Shown here piece after piece: positions 8,708 to 16,719 of a DNA stretch of 64,000 nucleotides. The notes below the pieces were generated by a model. The model did no database searches, was not told the DNA's origin, and worked only from the letters and a program-made list of their open reading frames with translations. The DNA lies in contig NZ_CP031704.1 in the NCBI RefSeq assembly GCF_003428335.1, forward strand, positions 3,906,001 to 3,970,000. The letters run 5' to 3'. The position numbers were made by a program, and so were the translations under genes. This stretch comes from Solimonas sp. K1W22B-7. Lineage in GTDB: Bacteria > Pseudomonadota > Gammaproteobacteria > Nevskiales > Nevskiaceae. Position 1 is the first letter of the stretch. Each line of letters begins with the position of its first letter.

Positions 8708-9193
8708 TCACAACCAGATGGCATCCCATAGCGGATAGTCCCCTACCCGCCTGACCAAACCAGCACGCAGCGGATTGGCGACGATGTAGCGCGCTACATC
8801 GCGCAGGTTCTCGTCATCGCGGATTAGGTGATCGTAGTAGCCGGGCTGCCACAGTGCGCCGGCTCTTCCGCGCTGCTGATTTACAAGCCGAGCACTCTCC
8901 GATTTCATCCGGCGCACCAGCTTGTCCAGAATGACCTGATCGCCTAGCTGCACCAGCCAATGCAGGTGATCTGGCATCAGCACCCAGGCCAACGTGGACG
9001 CGTCGCCGATGAGCGCAGGTGAATTCAGGCATTGAGCAACGATGCGCCCCAGACGAAGGTCGTTGAAGACAGGGGCTCGGTCGGAGACCGTAAACGTCAG
9101 ATGGTAAGCGTGCTGCGACAAGGAAACCCGGCCCAGCCGCAGAGCCTTGTTTCCGGATTCAGCCGAATGATCCATGGATAGCATCGCGGCCAC
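8708..9193 (-). CDS. REP-associated tyrosine transposase (RAYT, Y1/HUH family)
   Basis: 161 residues. The HUH metal-binding motif is present (WVLMPDHLHWLVQL), as is a likely catalytic tyrosine region (ALWQPGYYDHLIRDDENLRD) and the family-typical VARYIVANPLRAGLV. RAYTs are single-strand nucleases that spread short palindromic REP elements. The gene is flanked on both sides by inverted REP copies and its 3' end touches one. The GTG start at 9193 lies inside the upstream REP, whose GGAG sits six bases before it and may serve as ribosome site; ATG codons at 9184 and 9175 are alternatives. The length fits a complete enzyme. Confidence 0.9.
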   Translation of the reverse strand: MAAMLSMDHSAESGNKALRLGRVSLSQHAYHLTFTVSDRAPVFNDLRLGRIVAQCLNSPALIGDASTLAWVLMPDHLHWLVQLGDQVILDKLVRRMKSESARLVNQQRGRAGALWQPGYYDHLIRDDENLRDVARYIVANPLRAGLVRRVGDYPLWDAIWL

Positions 9194-9230
9194 CGGCCGC
9201 TCCTACCGTAGGAGCGGCCGGTGGCCGCGA
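9184..9230. repeat. REP palindrome, family A, 5' flank of RAYT gene
   Basis: Two 23-bp arms in perfect inversion around one central base (TCGCGGCCACCGGCCGCTCC.. / its complement). It overlaps the first codons of the RAYT gene and lies ten bases from the 3' end of gpmA. Confidence 0.9.
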
Positions 9231-9240
9231 CCGCTTTGGC

Positions 9241-9993
9241 TCAACCCTTCTTCTTCGCCTGGTTCGCCACCGCCTCGGCCGCCTTCTTCGCCGCTTCCGG
9301 ATCGCCCAGGTAGCGGAACGACTTCACCGTGAGGTCGTCGTTCAGCTCGAACAGCAGCGGGATGCCGGTGGGGATGTTCAGCTCGAGGATTTCCGCGGGG
9401 GAAACGTTGTTGAGATACTTGTAGAGCGCGCGCAGCGAGTTGCCGTGGGCGGTCACCAGCACGGTCTGGCCGGCCTTGAGCTGCGGGGCGATGGCGTCGT
9501 GCCAGTAGGGCAGCACGCGGTCCAGCGTGGTCGCCAGGGACTCGGTGCCGGGCAGCGCCTGGGCGTCGAGCTTGGCGTAGCGCGGGTCGTTGGCCGGGTG
9601 GCCGGGGTTCTTGATGTCCATTGCCGGCGGCGGGATGTCGTAGGAGCGGCGCCAGACCTTGACCTGCTCCTCGCCGTGCTTGGCGGTGGTCTCGGCCTTG
9701 TCCAGGCCCTGCAGGGCGCCGTAGTGGCGCTCGTTGAGGCGCCAGGTCTTGCTCACCGGGACCCACATCTGGTCCATCACGTCCAGCGCGGTGTACATCG
9801 TGCGGATGGCGCGCTTGAGCACCGAGGTGTGGGCAACGTCGAAGTGCAGGCCTTCGGCCTTCATCAGTTCGCCGGCGGCTTTGGCCTCGCGCGCACCCTG
9901 CTCGGTGATGTCCACGTCGACCCAGCCGGTGAAGCGGTTGTCGAGGTTCCACTGGCTCTGGCCGTGGCGGAGGAGGACGAGTTTCTTGGTCAT
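9241..9993 (-). CDS. gpmA: 2,3-bisphosphoglycerate-dependent phosphoglycerate mutase
   Basis: 250 residues of the histidine-phosphatase fold. The phospho-acceptor motif is [10 protein letters not shown] (His10), with [20 protein letters not shown], the catalytic glutamate in [12 protein letters not shown] (Glu88) and the second histidine in [13 protein letters not shown]. It interconverts 3- and 2-phosphoglycerate in glycolysis and gluconeogenesis in the cytosol. The length is normal (about 248 residues). The lysine-rich C-terminus (NQAKKKG) ends next to the REP element. It is co-directional with, but 53 bp from, the carbonic anhydrase gene. Confidence 0.97.
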   Translation of the reverse strand: MTKKLVLLRHGQSQWNLDNRFTGWVDVDITEQGAREAKAAGELMKAEGLHFDVAHTSVLKRAIRTMYTALDVMDQMWVPVSKTWRLNERHYGALQGLDKAETTAKHGEEQVKVWRRSYDIPPPAMDIKNPGHPANDPRYAKLDAQALPGTESLATTLDRVLPYWHDAIAPQLKAGQTVLVTAHGNSLRALYKYLNNVSPAEILELNIPTGIPLLFELNDDLTVKSFRYLGDPEAAKKAAEAVANQAKKKG

Positions 9994-10046
9994 CGGTACG
10001 GTGCCTCAGGTGAAAGATTGCTTGAATGGGTGAAAGCCCCCCGGCC

Positions 10047-10571
10047 TCAGCCGAGGTATTTGTTCTTGACCTTCACATAGTTGTCGGCGGAGTACTTGAG
10101 CGAGGCGATCTCGTCCGGCGTGAGCTCCCGCGCCGCCTGCGCCGGCGCGCCGCGGTAAAGCCAGCCGCTCTTGAGCGTCTTGCCCGGCGTCACGGTGCTG
10201 CCGGCGGCGATGAGGACATCGTCCTCCACCACTACCTTGTCCATCACGATCACGCCCATGCCGATCAGGCAGCGGTTGCCGATGCGGCAGGCATGCAGGA
10301 TCACGCCGTGGCCGATGGTCACGTCGTCGCCGATCTGCAGGTCGGCGCCGCCCGGCGAATACGGCCCGTCATGGGTGACGTGCAGCACCGAGTTGTCCTG
10401 CACGTTGCTGCGCGCACCGATGCGGATGCGGTTGACGTCGCCGCGGATCGACACCAGCGGCCACACCGAGGAGTCGTCGCCCAGCGTGACGTCGCCGATC
10501 ACCTGGGCGGATTCGTCGATGTAGACGCGCTCGCCGACCCGCGGCCGGATGTTCTGGAAGGAACGGATCAC
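10047..10571 (-). CDS. gamma-class carbonic anhydrase family protein (YrdA/PaaY-like)
   Basis: 174 residues made of left-handed beta-helix hexapeptide repeats (IGDVTLGDDSSVWPLVSIRG, IRIGARSNVQDNSVLHV, LQIGDDVTIGHGVILHACRI). The three zinc-ligand histidines of the family appear as VLHVTH (64-67), IGHG (88) and ILHA (93). The active-site Arg/Asp (RGDVN) is also kept. Members hydrate CO2 or act on CoA thioesters; which applies here is not clear from sequence. Its start overlaps the stop of the upstream esterase gene by four bases (ATGA), so both are co-translated. Confidence 0.93.
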   Translation of the reverse strand: MIRSFQNIRPRVGERVYIDESAQVIGDVTLGDDSSVWPLVSIRGDVNRIRIGARSNVQDNSVLHVTHDGPYSPGGADLQIGDDVTIGHGVILHACRIGNRCLIGMGVIVMDKVVVEDDVLIAAGSTVTPGKTLKSGWLYRGAPAQAARELTPDEIASLKYSADNYVKVKNKYLG

Positions 10572-11497
10572 GGCGAGGACATCGGCACCATCTCGATCTC
10601 CAGCGGCACGGCCTGGATATCGCTGGGCGTCTGGATCGACGGCAACTGGAAGTTGCGCTTTTCCTGGACAAAATTGGATATGTGCTCCAGAACGTCCGAG
10701 GAGACCACCCGATTCACCACCGTACTCACCGCGCCGAGGATGTTGGCGTGGCTCAGTTTCGGATAGAAGATGGTCTCGACGCTGCCGCCCTGGGCTGCAA
10801 CGGCCTTGGCCAGGGAGCGGCTGTTGGCGGCCGCAACCACTTCGTCGTTTTCACCGTGCAGCAACAGCAACGGCGGATTCCGGCCATCGGCAAAAAACAC
10901 CGGCTGCGACTGTTCGAACTGCTCCGGCGGCCCAAACATGTCGCGCAGGTCCGGGGCGGTGATCGGCAGGAAATTGTAGGGGCCGGCCAGGCCGATCATG
11001 CCGCGCAGCCAGGTCCGGGAGCCGCCCACCTTCTTCAGATAGGCCTCGTTCAGTGCCAGCATCGCTGCGATGTGGGCACCGGCCGAATGCCCCATCACGA
11101 ACAGCTGCTCGGGGTTGCCGCCATAGGCGGCGGCGTTGTTCCTGGCCCATTTGACCGCCTTGGCGCCGTCCTCGACGAAGGCCGGGAAACGCACCTGCGG
11201 ATACTTGCGGTAGTTGGGGATCACCGCGACGATGCCGCGCGAAGCCAGGGCCTGGCCGACCAGCTTGTACTCCTGCTTGTCGCCCTCGCTCCAGCGTCCG
11301 CCGTAGAAGAACACCACCACCGGCGCGTTGCGGGCGCCATCCGGGGTGTAGACGTCCGCCGTCAGGCCGGTGGCGGGGTCGAAAGGCAGGTTGATGGCCA
11401 GGTTGTAGCCCGTCGACGGGGTCAGCCCGTTGACGACGCTGAGGGAGGAACAGCCGGCCAGTAACGCCAGGGACAGCAGGATGATCAGCTTGCGCAC
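10568..11497 (-). CDS. alpha/beta-hydrolase lipoprotein, carboxylesterase type
   Basis: 309 residues from the GTG at 11497, chosen because AGAAGG lies eight bases upstream and this start gives a clean lipoprotein signal (MRKLIILLSLALLAGCSS, Cys16). The hydrolase core has the oxyanion-hole segment FFYGGRW (a variant of HGGxW), nucleophile motif GHSAG (Ser138), an acidic residue in HGENDEVV and a histidine in KLSHANILG. It resembles the BD-FAE/HSL-like esterases. Predicted to sit on a membrane facing the periplasm. It is translationally coupled to the gamma-carbonic anhydrase gene; the substrate is unknown. Confidence 0.88.
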   Translation of the reverse strand: MRKLIILLSLALLAGCSSLSVVNGLTPSTGYNLAINLPFDPATGLTADVYTPDGARNAPVVVFFYGGRWSEGDKQEYKLVGQALASRGIVAVIPNYRKYPQVRFPAFVEDGAKAVKWARNNAAAYGGNPEQLFVMGHSAGAHIAAMLALNEAYLKKVGGSRTWLRGMIGLAGPYNFLPITAPDLRDMFGPPEQFEQSQPVFFADGRNPPLLLLHGENDEVVAAANSRSLAKAVAAQGGSVETIFYPKLSHANILGAVSTVVNRVVSSDVLEHISNFVQEKRNFQLPSIQTPSDIQAVPLEIEMVPMSSP

Positions 11498-11640
11498 GAG
11501 GGAAACCTTCTGGAAGAACGGGGGGATGTGCGGAAAATGAAGGGCGACATGGTAGCGTGCCCGGGCGTTTTCCCGCATCCTGTCAGCCAAATTACGGACC
11601 CCGCTGAGGCGGTTCCGGTTCCACGGGGGTGGGGATTCGC

Positions 11641-12213
11641 ATGATCAGCAGTTTCATCTGGCTGGCTGTATTGGTCGCGGCGTTGCTGTACGGCATCGTC
11701 ATCTACAACGGCCTGGTCGGCCTCAAGCACGGCGTGGCCAAGGCCTGGAGCAACATCGACGTGCTGCTCAAGCAGCGCCACGACGAGCTGCCGAAGCTGG
11801 TCGAGACCTGCAAGCAGTACATGCAGTTCGAGCGCGACACCCTGGAGAAGGTCATGCAGGCCCGCGCCGGCGCCCAGGCGGCCCGCGAGGCCGGCAGCGT
11901 CAAGGGCGTGGGCGCGGCCGAGGGCCTGATGCGCGCCGGCCTGGGCGGCATCGTCGCCACGGTGGAGGCCTACCCGGAGCTCAAGGCCAACCAGTCGATC
12001 CAGCAGCTGTTGGGCCGCATCACCGGCCTGGAAAACGCCATTTCCGATCGCCGCGAGTTCTACAACGAGAGCGTCAACGTCAACAACGTGCGCATCGAGC
12101 AGTTTCCGGACGTGGTCGTCGCCCGGCTGGCAGGCTTCAAGGGCGCCGAACTGCTGGAGTTCTCCGAGGCGGAAACCAGCGATGTCGACGTGAAGGCGCT
12201 GTTCAGCTCTTGA
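11641..12213 (+). CDS. lemA: LemA family membrane protein
   Basis: 190 residues from the ATG at 11641, preceded by a G-rich site. One N-terminal membrane helix (SFIWLAVLVAALLYGIVIYN) is followed by the LemA signature GLKHGVAKAWSNIDVLLKQRHDEL and a long helical bundle (YMQFERDTLEKVMQARA; ENAISDRREFYNESVNVNN; FPDVVVARLAGFK). In the Thermotoga LemA structure this forms a helical bundle outside the membrane; function is not established. It is the first gene of a three-gene set with two GIDE-domain proteins 10 bp downstream, a conserved partnership. A GTG at 11629 is a possible earlier start. Confidence 0.93.
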   Translation: MISSFIWLAVLVAALLYGIVIYNGLVGLKHGVAKAWSNIDVLLKQRHDELPKLVETCKQYMQFERDTLEKVMQARAGAQAAREAGSVKGVGAAEGLMRAGLGGIVATVEAYPELKANQSIQQLLGRITGLENAISDRREFYNESVNVNNVRIEQFPDVVVARLAGFKGAELLEFSEAETSDVDVKALFSS

Positions 12214-12223
12214 GCGCCACGCT

Positions 12224-13231
12224 GTGCGCGCGCTGCACTCCGTAGGCCTGGGCCTGCTGCTGTGGGCCATTTTCGGCCTGTTCTGCAGCTACCAGGCCGG
12301 CGAGCTGTACTTCCAGCAACGGGCCGACTCGCGCCGCATGCAGCAGGAAATCATGGCCGACCACGCCAGCTACAGCGCCCTGCTGGTCGAGCAGGGCTTC
12401 GAACCCCCTCCGACGCCCGAGCTGGACCCCTGGGCCGAGCGCCTGGATACCTGGGCGGCGCAGCTGCCGATCCCGCAACTGGCGGTCTGGCTGGGCTGCA
12501 CCCTGCCGCCGGCCCTGCTGGCGCTGTGGCGCATGCTGCGGGCGCTGCGCACCGCCCGGCAGATCGAGGACGTGCCGACCTCGCGCCTGCGTGGCGCGGC
12601 ACAGGGCTTCGTCGAGCTGCACGGCCGCGCCGCCGCCCTGCCGCAGGAGCAGGAGCTGCGGGCGCCGCTGTCCGGCGACGAATGCGTCTGGTGGGCCTGC
12701 CAGGTGTTCCGCCAGGAGGGCATCGGCGACAAGAAGCACTGGCGCATGACGCGCGACGACCGCAGCGAACAGCCTTTCCTGGTGGACGATGGCAGCGGCC
12801 TGGCCCTGGTGCTGCCCAGCGGCGCCGATGCCGCTTCCGTGGCCTGGCGCAGCTGGCAGCCGTCTTCGGACACCCGCTACGTCGAGGGCGTGGTCCACGC
12901 CGGCGACCCGCTCTACGTGCTGGGTGAGCTGCGCACCCTGCGGGCGCCCTGGTCGGGTGCGCCGGAGCCGGCCGCGGCCTGGCTGCCGCAGGTCGAGGCC
13001 ATGGCCGGCCAGCGCTTCCCCGAGGGCGGCGAGCAGCCCGGCGCCAACACGCTGGCCCTGCCGCGCGACGGCCGGCGCTTCATCTTCTCCACCCAGCCGC
13101 AGGCCAGCCTGGTGAGCGGCGAGCGCTGGGCGGCTGCCCTCTGCCTGCTGCTGTTCCTGGCGCTGACACCGCCGGCCCTGATGGCGCTGGTGGGCGCCTG
13201 GGGACACATCGAGTACTACTACCTCTCATGA
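12224..13231 (+). CDS. GIDE-domain membrane protein 1
   Basis: 335 residues, GTG start. There is an N-terminal helix (VGLGLLLWAIFGLFC), a second membrane segment near 85-105 (LAVWLGCTLPPALLALW), then a GIDE-type domain starting at IEDVPTSRLRGAAQGFVELHG and running through CVWWACQVFR and VLGELRTL, and a C-terminal helix near residues 305-330. GIDE domains are known from the mitochondrial E3 ligase MULAN/MAPL and from many bacterial membrane proteins with no known activity; no RING domain exists here. Compared with its downstream paralogue it keeps the fold but not the EF-hand. It overlaps the next gene by four bases. Confidence 0.8.
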   Translation: MRALHSVGLGLLLWAIFGLFCSYQAGELYFQQRADSRRMQQEIMADHASYSALLVEQGFEPPPTPELDPWAERLDTWAAQLPIPQLAVWLGCTLPPALLALWRMLRALRTARQIEDVPTSRLRGAAQGFVELHGRAAALPQEQELRAPLSGDECVWWACQVFRQEGIGDKKHWRMTRDDRSEQPFLVDDGSGLALVLPSGADAASVAWRSWQPSSDTRYVEGVVHAGDPLYVLGELRTLRAPWSGAPEPAAAWLPQVEAMAGQRFPEGGEQPGANTLALPRDGRRFIFSTQPQASLVSGERWAAALCLLLFLALTPPALMALVGAWGHIEYYYLS

Positions 13232-14175
13232 CCGGGTTCCTCGAATCGCTGGCCACCGGGATCCGCCAGGCCGATGCCGGCGAGTTCTGGTTCTGGACCT
13301 GCGCACTGGGCGTCGCCTCGCTGCTGCTGCTGGGCCTGGCCTTCCGCCAGCTGCGCCAGTCGCGCCTGATCCAGGACACGCCGGTATCGCGCATCCGCTC
13401 CGCGGCGCAGGGCTACGTGCACCTGCAGGGCCACGCCTGCCTGCTGCCCGGCCCGGAAATCCTCTCGCCGCTGAGCCGCGAACGCTGCTGCTGGTGGTGG
13501 TATCGCGTCGAGCGGCTGGAAACCACCTATCGCAACGGCAAGCGCAGCACAGAGTGGGTGACGGTGGAAGCCGACACCAGCGGCGAGCTGTTCCAGCTGT
13601 CCGACGAAACCGGCGACTGCATCGTCGACCCCGCCGGAGCCACCGTGTATCCCAGCATCGAGCGCCGATGGCGCGGCCACACGCAGCGGCCCGGCAGCGG
13701 CCCCGGCAAGCGCAGCTGGTTCGGCGGCGGCGACTATCGCTACAGCGAGAAGCTGGTGAGGACCGGCGACTACCTGTTCGCGCTCGGCCAGTTCCGCTCG
13801 CAGGGCAGCGAGCAGCAGTTCGACGAGAGCAATGAAGTGCGCGAGCTGCTGGCCGAATGGAAGGCCGACCGCGTAGCGCTGCTGGGCCGCTTCGACGCCG
13901 ACCGCAACGGCGAGATCGACCAGCACGAATGGGAAGCCGTGCGCCGCGCCGCGATCGACGCGGTGCGCAGCCGCCAGCTGCAGCACTCTCTGGATCCCGA
14001 CATCCACGTGCTGGATCGCAGCCGCGACGGCCGGCCCTTCCTGTTGTCCACGCTCAGCGTCGCGCAACTGGTGAAACGCCAGCGGATCACGGTGTTTTTC
14101 AGCCTGCTGGGCTTCCTGGCCCTGGGCTGCGCGGCGATTTTCGCCCTGCAGGCGCGGGGGCTGGCTGGAAACTGA
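13228..14175 (+). CDS. GIDE-domain membrane protein 2 with an inserted EF-hand loop
   Basis: 315 residues. Helix 1 spans about residues 22-40; the GIDE-type domain begins at IQDTPVSRIRSAAQGYVHLQG and contains CCWWWYRVE, GDCIVDPAGATVYP and GDYLFALGQFRS; a C-terminal helix lies near 288-310. Between the GIDE strands sits DADRNGEIDQHE (residues 223-234), a complete canonical EF-hand Ca2+ loop (Asp1, Asp3, Asn5, Gly6, Ile8, Asp9, Glu12) flanked by predicted helices. That makes it a candidate calcium-sensing member of the LemA-GIDE operon. Start overlaps the previous stop (ATGA). Confidence 0.82.
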   Translation: MTGFLESLATGIRQADAGEFWFWTCALGVASLLLLGLAFRQLRQSRLIQDTPVSRIRSAAQGYVHLQGHACLLPGPEILSPLSRERCCWWWYRVERLETTYRNGKRSTEWVTVEADTSGELFQLSDETGDCIVDPAGATVYPSIERRWRGHTQRPGSGPGKRSWFGGGDYRYSEKLVRTGDYLFALGQFRSQGSEQQFDESNEVRELLAEWKADRVALLGRFDADRNGEIDQHEWEAVRRAAIDAVRSRQLQHSLDPDIHVLDRSRDGRPFLLSTLSVAQLVKRQRITVFFSLLGFLALGCAAIFALQARGLAGN

Positions 14176-14221
14176 TTTGTTTTATTATATTTAAATTTAC
14201 TTATTTTATATAAATAAAATC
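14172..14221. other. AT-only island with perfect hairpin
   Basis: About 50 bp with almost no G or C, in otherwise strongly GC-rich DNA, immediately after the GIDE operon. It ends in ATTTTAT-ATAA-ATAAAAT, a 7-bp palindrome (14203-14220). It could be a nucleoid-protein binding site, a promoter UP element for prlC, or a weak terminator; the sequence does not decide. The rest of the gap to prlC shows nothing else clear. Confidence 0.5.
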
Positions 14222-14376
14222 ACAATCCGGCGATACCTGCCGCCTGTGGGCAGTCCGCAAAATTCCGCTCCGAAACAACCTCCTGCGGGAATGGCCGCAA
14301 AGATGCCTCGTCCGCGGGGCTTGAAGGGGGGGACAATAGCGCCCAAGTAGTCGCTCTCCCCGCCACCTTCAGACCC

Positions 14377-16428
14377 ATGACCAACCCCCTGCTTTCCGCC
14401 GCGGGCCTCACGCCCCTCCCCGTCTTCGACCAGGTCCTGCCCGCCCATGCGGAGCCGGCGATCGACGCCGTGCTGGAGCGCAACCGTGCGGAACTCGAGA
14501 CGCTGCTGGCGAACAACGCGCAGCCGAGCTGGGACAGCCTGATCGAACCGCTGGAGGAAATGGGCGACCGCGTGCATCGTGCCTGGGGCCCGGTGTCGCA
14601 CCTGTTCAGCGTCACCAGCACCGCCGAATGGCGCGCCGCGTTCAATGCCTGCCTGCCCAAGGTCACGGAGTACGGCATCGAGCTGTCGCAGTCGGAGCCG
14701 ATGTACCGCGCCTACCAGGCGCTGGCCGACAGCGCGGAGTTCAAGACCTACGGCTTCGCCCGCCGCAAGGTGATCAACGACGCGCTGCGCGACTTCAAGC
14801 TCTCCGGCATCGCACTGCCGCCCGAGCAGAAGGCGCGCTACAAGGACATCAGCCTGCGCCTGTCGGAACTGCAGACCAAGTTCGAAGAACACCTGATGGA
14901 CGCGATCCAGGCCTGGAGCAAGCCCGTCACGGATGGCGCGCTGCTCGACGGCATGACCGAGGCGGCGAAGCAGTCGGCCGCCGACAAGGCCAGGGCCAAG
15001 GGCCTGGAAGGCTGGCTGCTGACGCTGGACTTCCCCAGCTACGACGCCGTCATCACCTACGCCAGCAACCGCGAACTGCGCCGCGAACTGTACGAGGCCT
15101 ACGCCACGCGCGCCTCCAACCAGGGCCCGCTGGCCAGGCAGTTCGACAACAGCGAACTGATGGAAGAGATCCTCAAGCTGCGCCACGAGCAGGCGCAGCA
15201 GCTGGGCTTCCGCAATTTCGCCGAGGTGTCGCTGGCCACCAAGATGGCCGAGTCGCCGGACGAGGTGGAGCAGTTCCTGCTCGACCTGGCCCAGCGCGCC
15301 AGGCCGCGCGCGCAGGCCGAGGTGGACGAGCTCAAGGCCTTCGCCAACCGGCTCGACGGCGTCAACGACCTGCAGCCCTGGGACTCCGCCTACTACGCCG
15401 AGAAGCTCAAGGAGCAGAAGCTGGGCCTGTCGGAAGAGGAGCTGCGCCCCTACTTCCCGCTGCCCGGCGTGGTGCAGGGCATGTTCGACCTGGTCACGCG
15501 CATCTACGGCATCCAGGTGGAGCCGGCGACGGACGTGCCGGTGTGGCATGCCGACGTGACGACCTATGCGCTGAAGAGCGCGGACGGCCGCCAGTTCGGC
15601 ATGTTCTACCTGGACCCCTACGCGCGCCCGGAAAAGCGCAGCGGCGCCTGGATGGACGAGTGCGTCAACCGCCGCCACACGCCCTCGGGCCTGCAGCAGC
15701 CGGTGGCCTACCTGGTATGCAACTTCACGCCGCCCCTGGCGGGCCAGCCGGCCCTGCTGACGCACGACGAAACGCTGACGCTGTTCCATGAATTCGGCCA
15801 CGGCCTGCACCACCTGCTGACCCAGGTCGACGAGGCCTCGGTCGCCGGCATCCACGGCGTGGCCTGGGATGCGGTGGAACTGCCGAGCCAGTTCATGGAG
15901 AACTGGTGCTACGACCCGGCGACGCTGCGCGGTTTCGCGCGTCACTGGCAGACCGGCGCGCCGATGCCGGAGGAACTGATCGCCAAGCTGCGCGGCAGCC
16001 GCTCCTTCCTCACCGGCCTGGCCAACGTGCGGCAGATGGAGTTCTCGCTGTTCGACCTGCGCCTGCACCGCGACTACGACCCGGCGCAGGGCGGCCGCGT
16101 GCTGGAAACGCTGGACGCGGTGCGCGACATCGTCGCGGTGATGCGTCCGCCGTCGTTCAACCGCATGCCCTGGAGCTTCAGCCACATCTTCGCCGGCGGC
16201 TATGCCGCGGGCTACTACAGCTACAAGTGGGCCGAGGTGCTGTCGGCCGATGCCTTCGCCGCGTTCGAGGAAAGCAACTTCGCGGCCGAGACCGGCCACA
16301 AGTTCCGCGACACGATCCTGGCGCAGGGCGGGTCCAAGGAGGCGATGGAGCTGTTCGTGGAGTTCCGCGGCCGCAAGCCCAGCATCGAGCCGCTGCTGCG
16401 GCATACGGGACTGCTGGAAGCGGCGTAG
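14377..16428 (+). CDS. prlC: oligopeptidase A (M3 family metallopeptidase)
   Basis: 683 residues, normal for the family. The zinc-binding HEFGH motif begins at His471 in TLFHEFGHGLHHLL, with the third ligand glutamate in the following VAGIHGVAWDAVELPSQ segment. N-terminal NPLL..FDQVLPAHAEPAIDAVL and C-terminal MPWSFSHIFAGGYAAGYYSY are typical of oligopeptidase A. It degrades cytosolic peptides, including cleaved signal peptides, in gamma-proteobacteria. It stands alone, with strong terminator structures downstream. Confidence 0.97.
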   Translation: MTNPLLSAAGLTPLPVFDQVLPAHAEPAIDAVLERNRAELETLLANNAQPSWDSLIEPLEEMGDRVHRAWGPVSHLFSVTSTAEWRAAFNACLPKVTEYGIELSQSEPMYRAYQALADSAEFKTYGFARRKVINDALRDFKLSGIALPPEQKARYKDISLRLSELQTKFEEHLMDAIQAWSKPVTDGALLDGMTEAAKQSAADKARAKGLEGWLLTLDFPSYDAVITYASNRELRRELYEAYATRASNQGPLARQFDNSELMEEILKLRHEQAQQLGFRNFAEVSLATKMAESPDEVEQFLLDLAQRARPRAQAEVDELKAFANRLDGVNDLQPWDSAYYAEKLKEQKLGLSEEELRPYFPLPGVVQGMFDLVTRIYGIQVEPATDVPVWHADVTTYALKSADGRQFGMFYLDPYARPEKRSGAWMDECVNRRHTPSGLQQPVAYLVCNFTPPLAGQPALLTHDETLTLFHEFGHGLHHLLTQVDEASVAGIHGVAWDAVELPSQFMENWCYDPATLRGFARHWQTGAPMPEELIAKLRGSRSFLTGLANVRQMEFSLFDLRLHRDYDPAQGGRVLETLDAVRDIVAVMRPPSFNRMPWSFSHIFAGGYAAGYYSYKWAEVLSADAFAAFEESNFAAETGHKFRDTILAQGGSKEAMELFVEFRGRKPSIEPLLRHTGLLEAA

Positions 16429-16489
16429 GCAGTACCCCATCCGCTCCCGGCCGGGGGAGCGGATGGTGACAGTTTCGCAGTGGGCCGAG

Positions 16490-16542
16490 CCCCCTCTTCC
16501 GCCATGGGGCTTCCTCCGGTCACCCGCGGAAGAGGGGGTTTT
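16490..16542 (+). terminator. terminator downstream of prlC
   Basis: A 13-bp perfect stem (CCCCCTCTTCCGC / GCGGAAGAGGGGG) with a 23-base loop, followed by TTTT and TTTTCC. A second perfect 11-bp hairpin without T-run (CCATCCGCTCC / GGAGCGGATGG, 16437-16466) lies just before it. Confidence 0.75.
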
Positions 16543-16563
16543 GCTTTTCCTGTCCCAGGAAAA

Positions 16564-16650
16564 GCAGTCCGCAAATGAACGCCAATAAACGCGAATGAAA
16601 GCAGCCGCTTCGGCTGTATTTGCGTTGCTTCGCGTTCATTTGCGGACTGC
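16564..16650. repeat. inverted repeat, family D (CAGTCCGCAAATGAACGC type)
   Basis: Outer arms GCAGTCCGCAAATGAACGC and its near-perfect complement (GCGTTCATTTGCGGACTGC) enclose AACGCGAATG-type sub-repeats. The same element recurs at 20921-20997. Confidence 0.8.
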
Positions 16651-16670
16651 ATTGTTCTTTCAAGAGGCGC

Positions 16671-16694
16671 AAAAAAGGGGCGCTTGCGCGCCCC
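16671..16694 (-). terminator. terminator of the 5'-nucleotidase-like gene
   Basis: Read on the minus strand: GGGGCGC-GCAA-GCGCCCC followed by six T residues, 26 bp after the stop codon. It faces the prlC terminator across the family D repeat. Confidence 0.9.
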
Positions 16695-16719
16695 GAAGGC
16701 TGCTACCACTGCGAAGAAG

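Noticed and set aside
14206-16440. 744-codon minus-strand frame
   Set aside because: Antisense shadow of prlC; prlC has a full M3 peptidase sequence and terminator.
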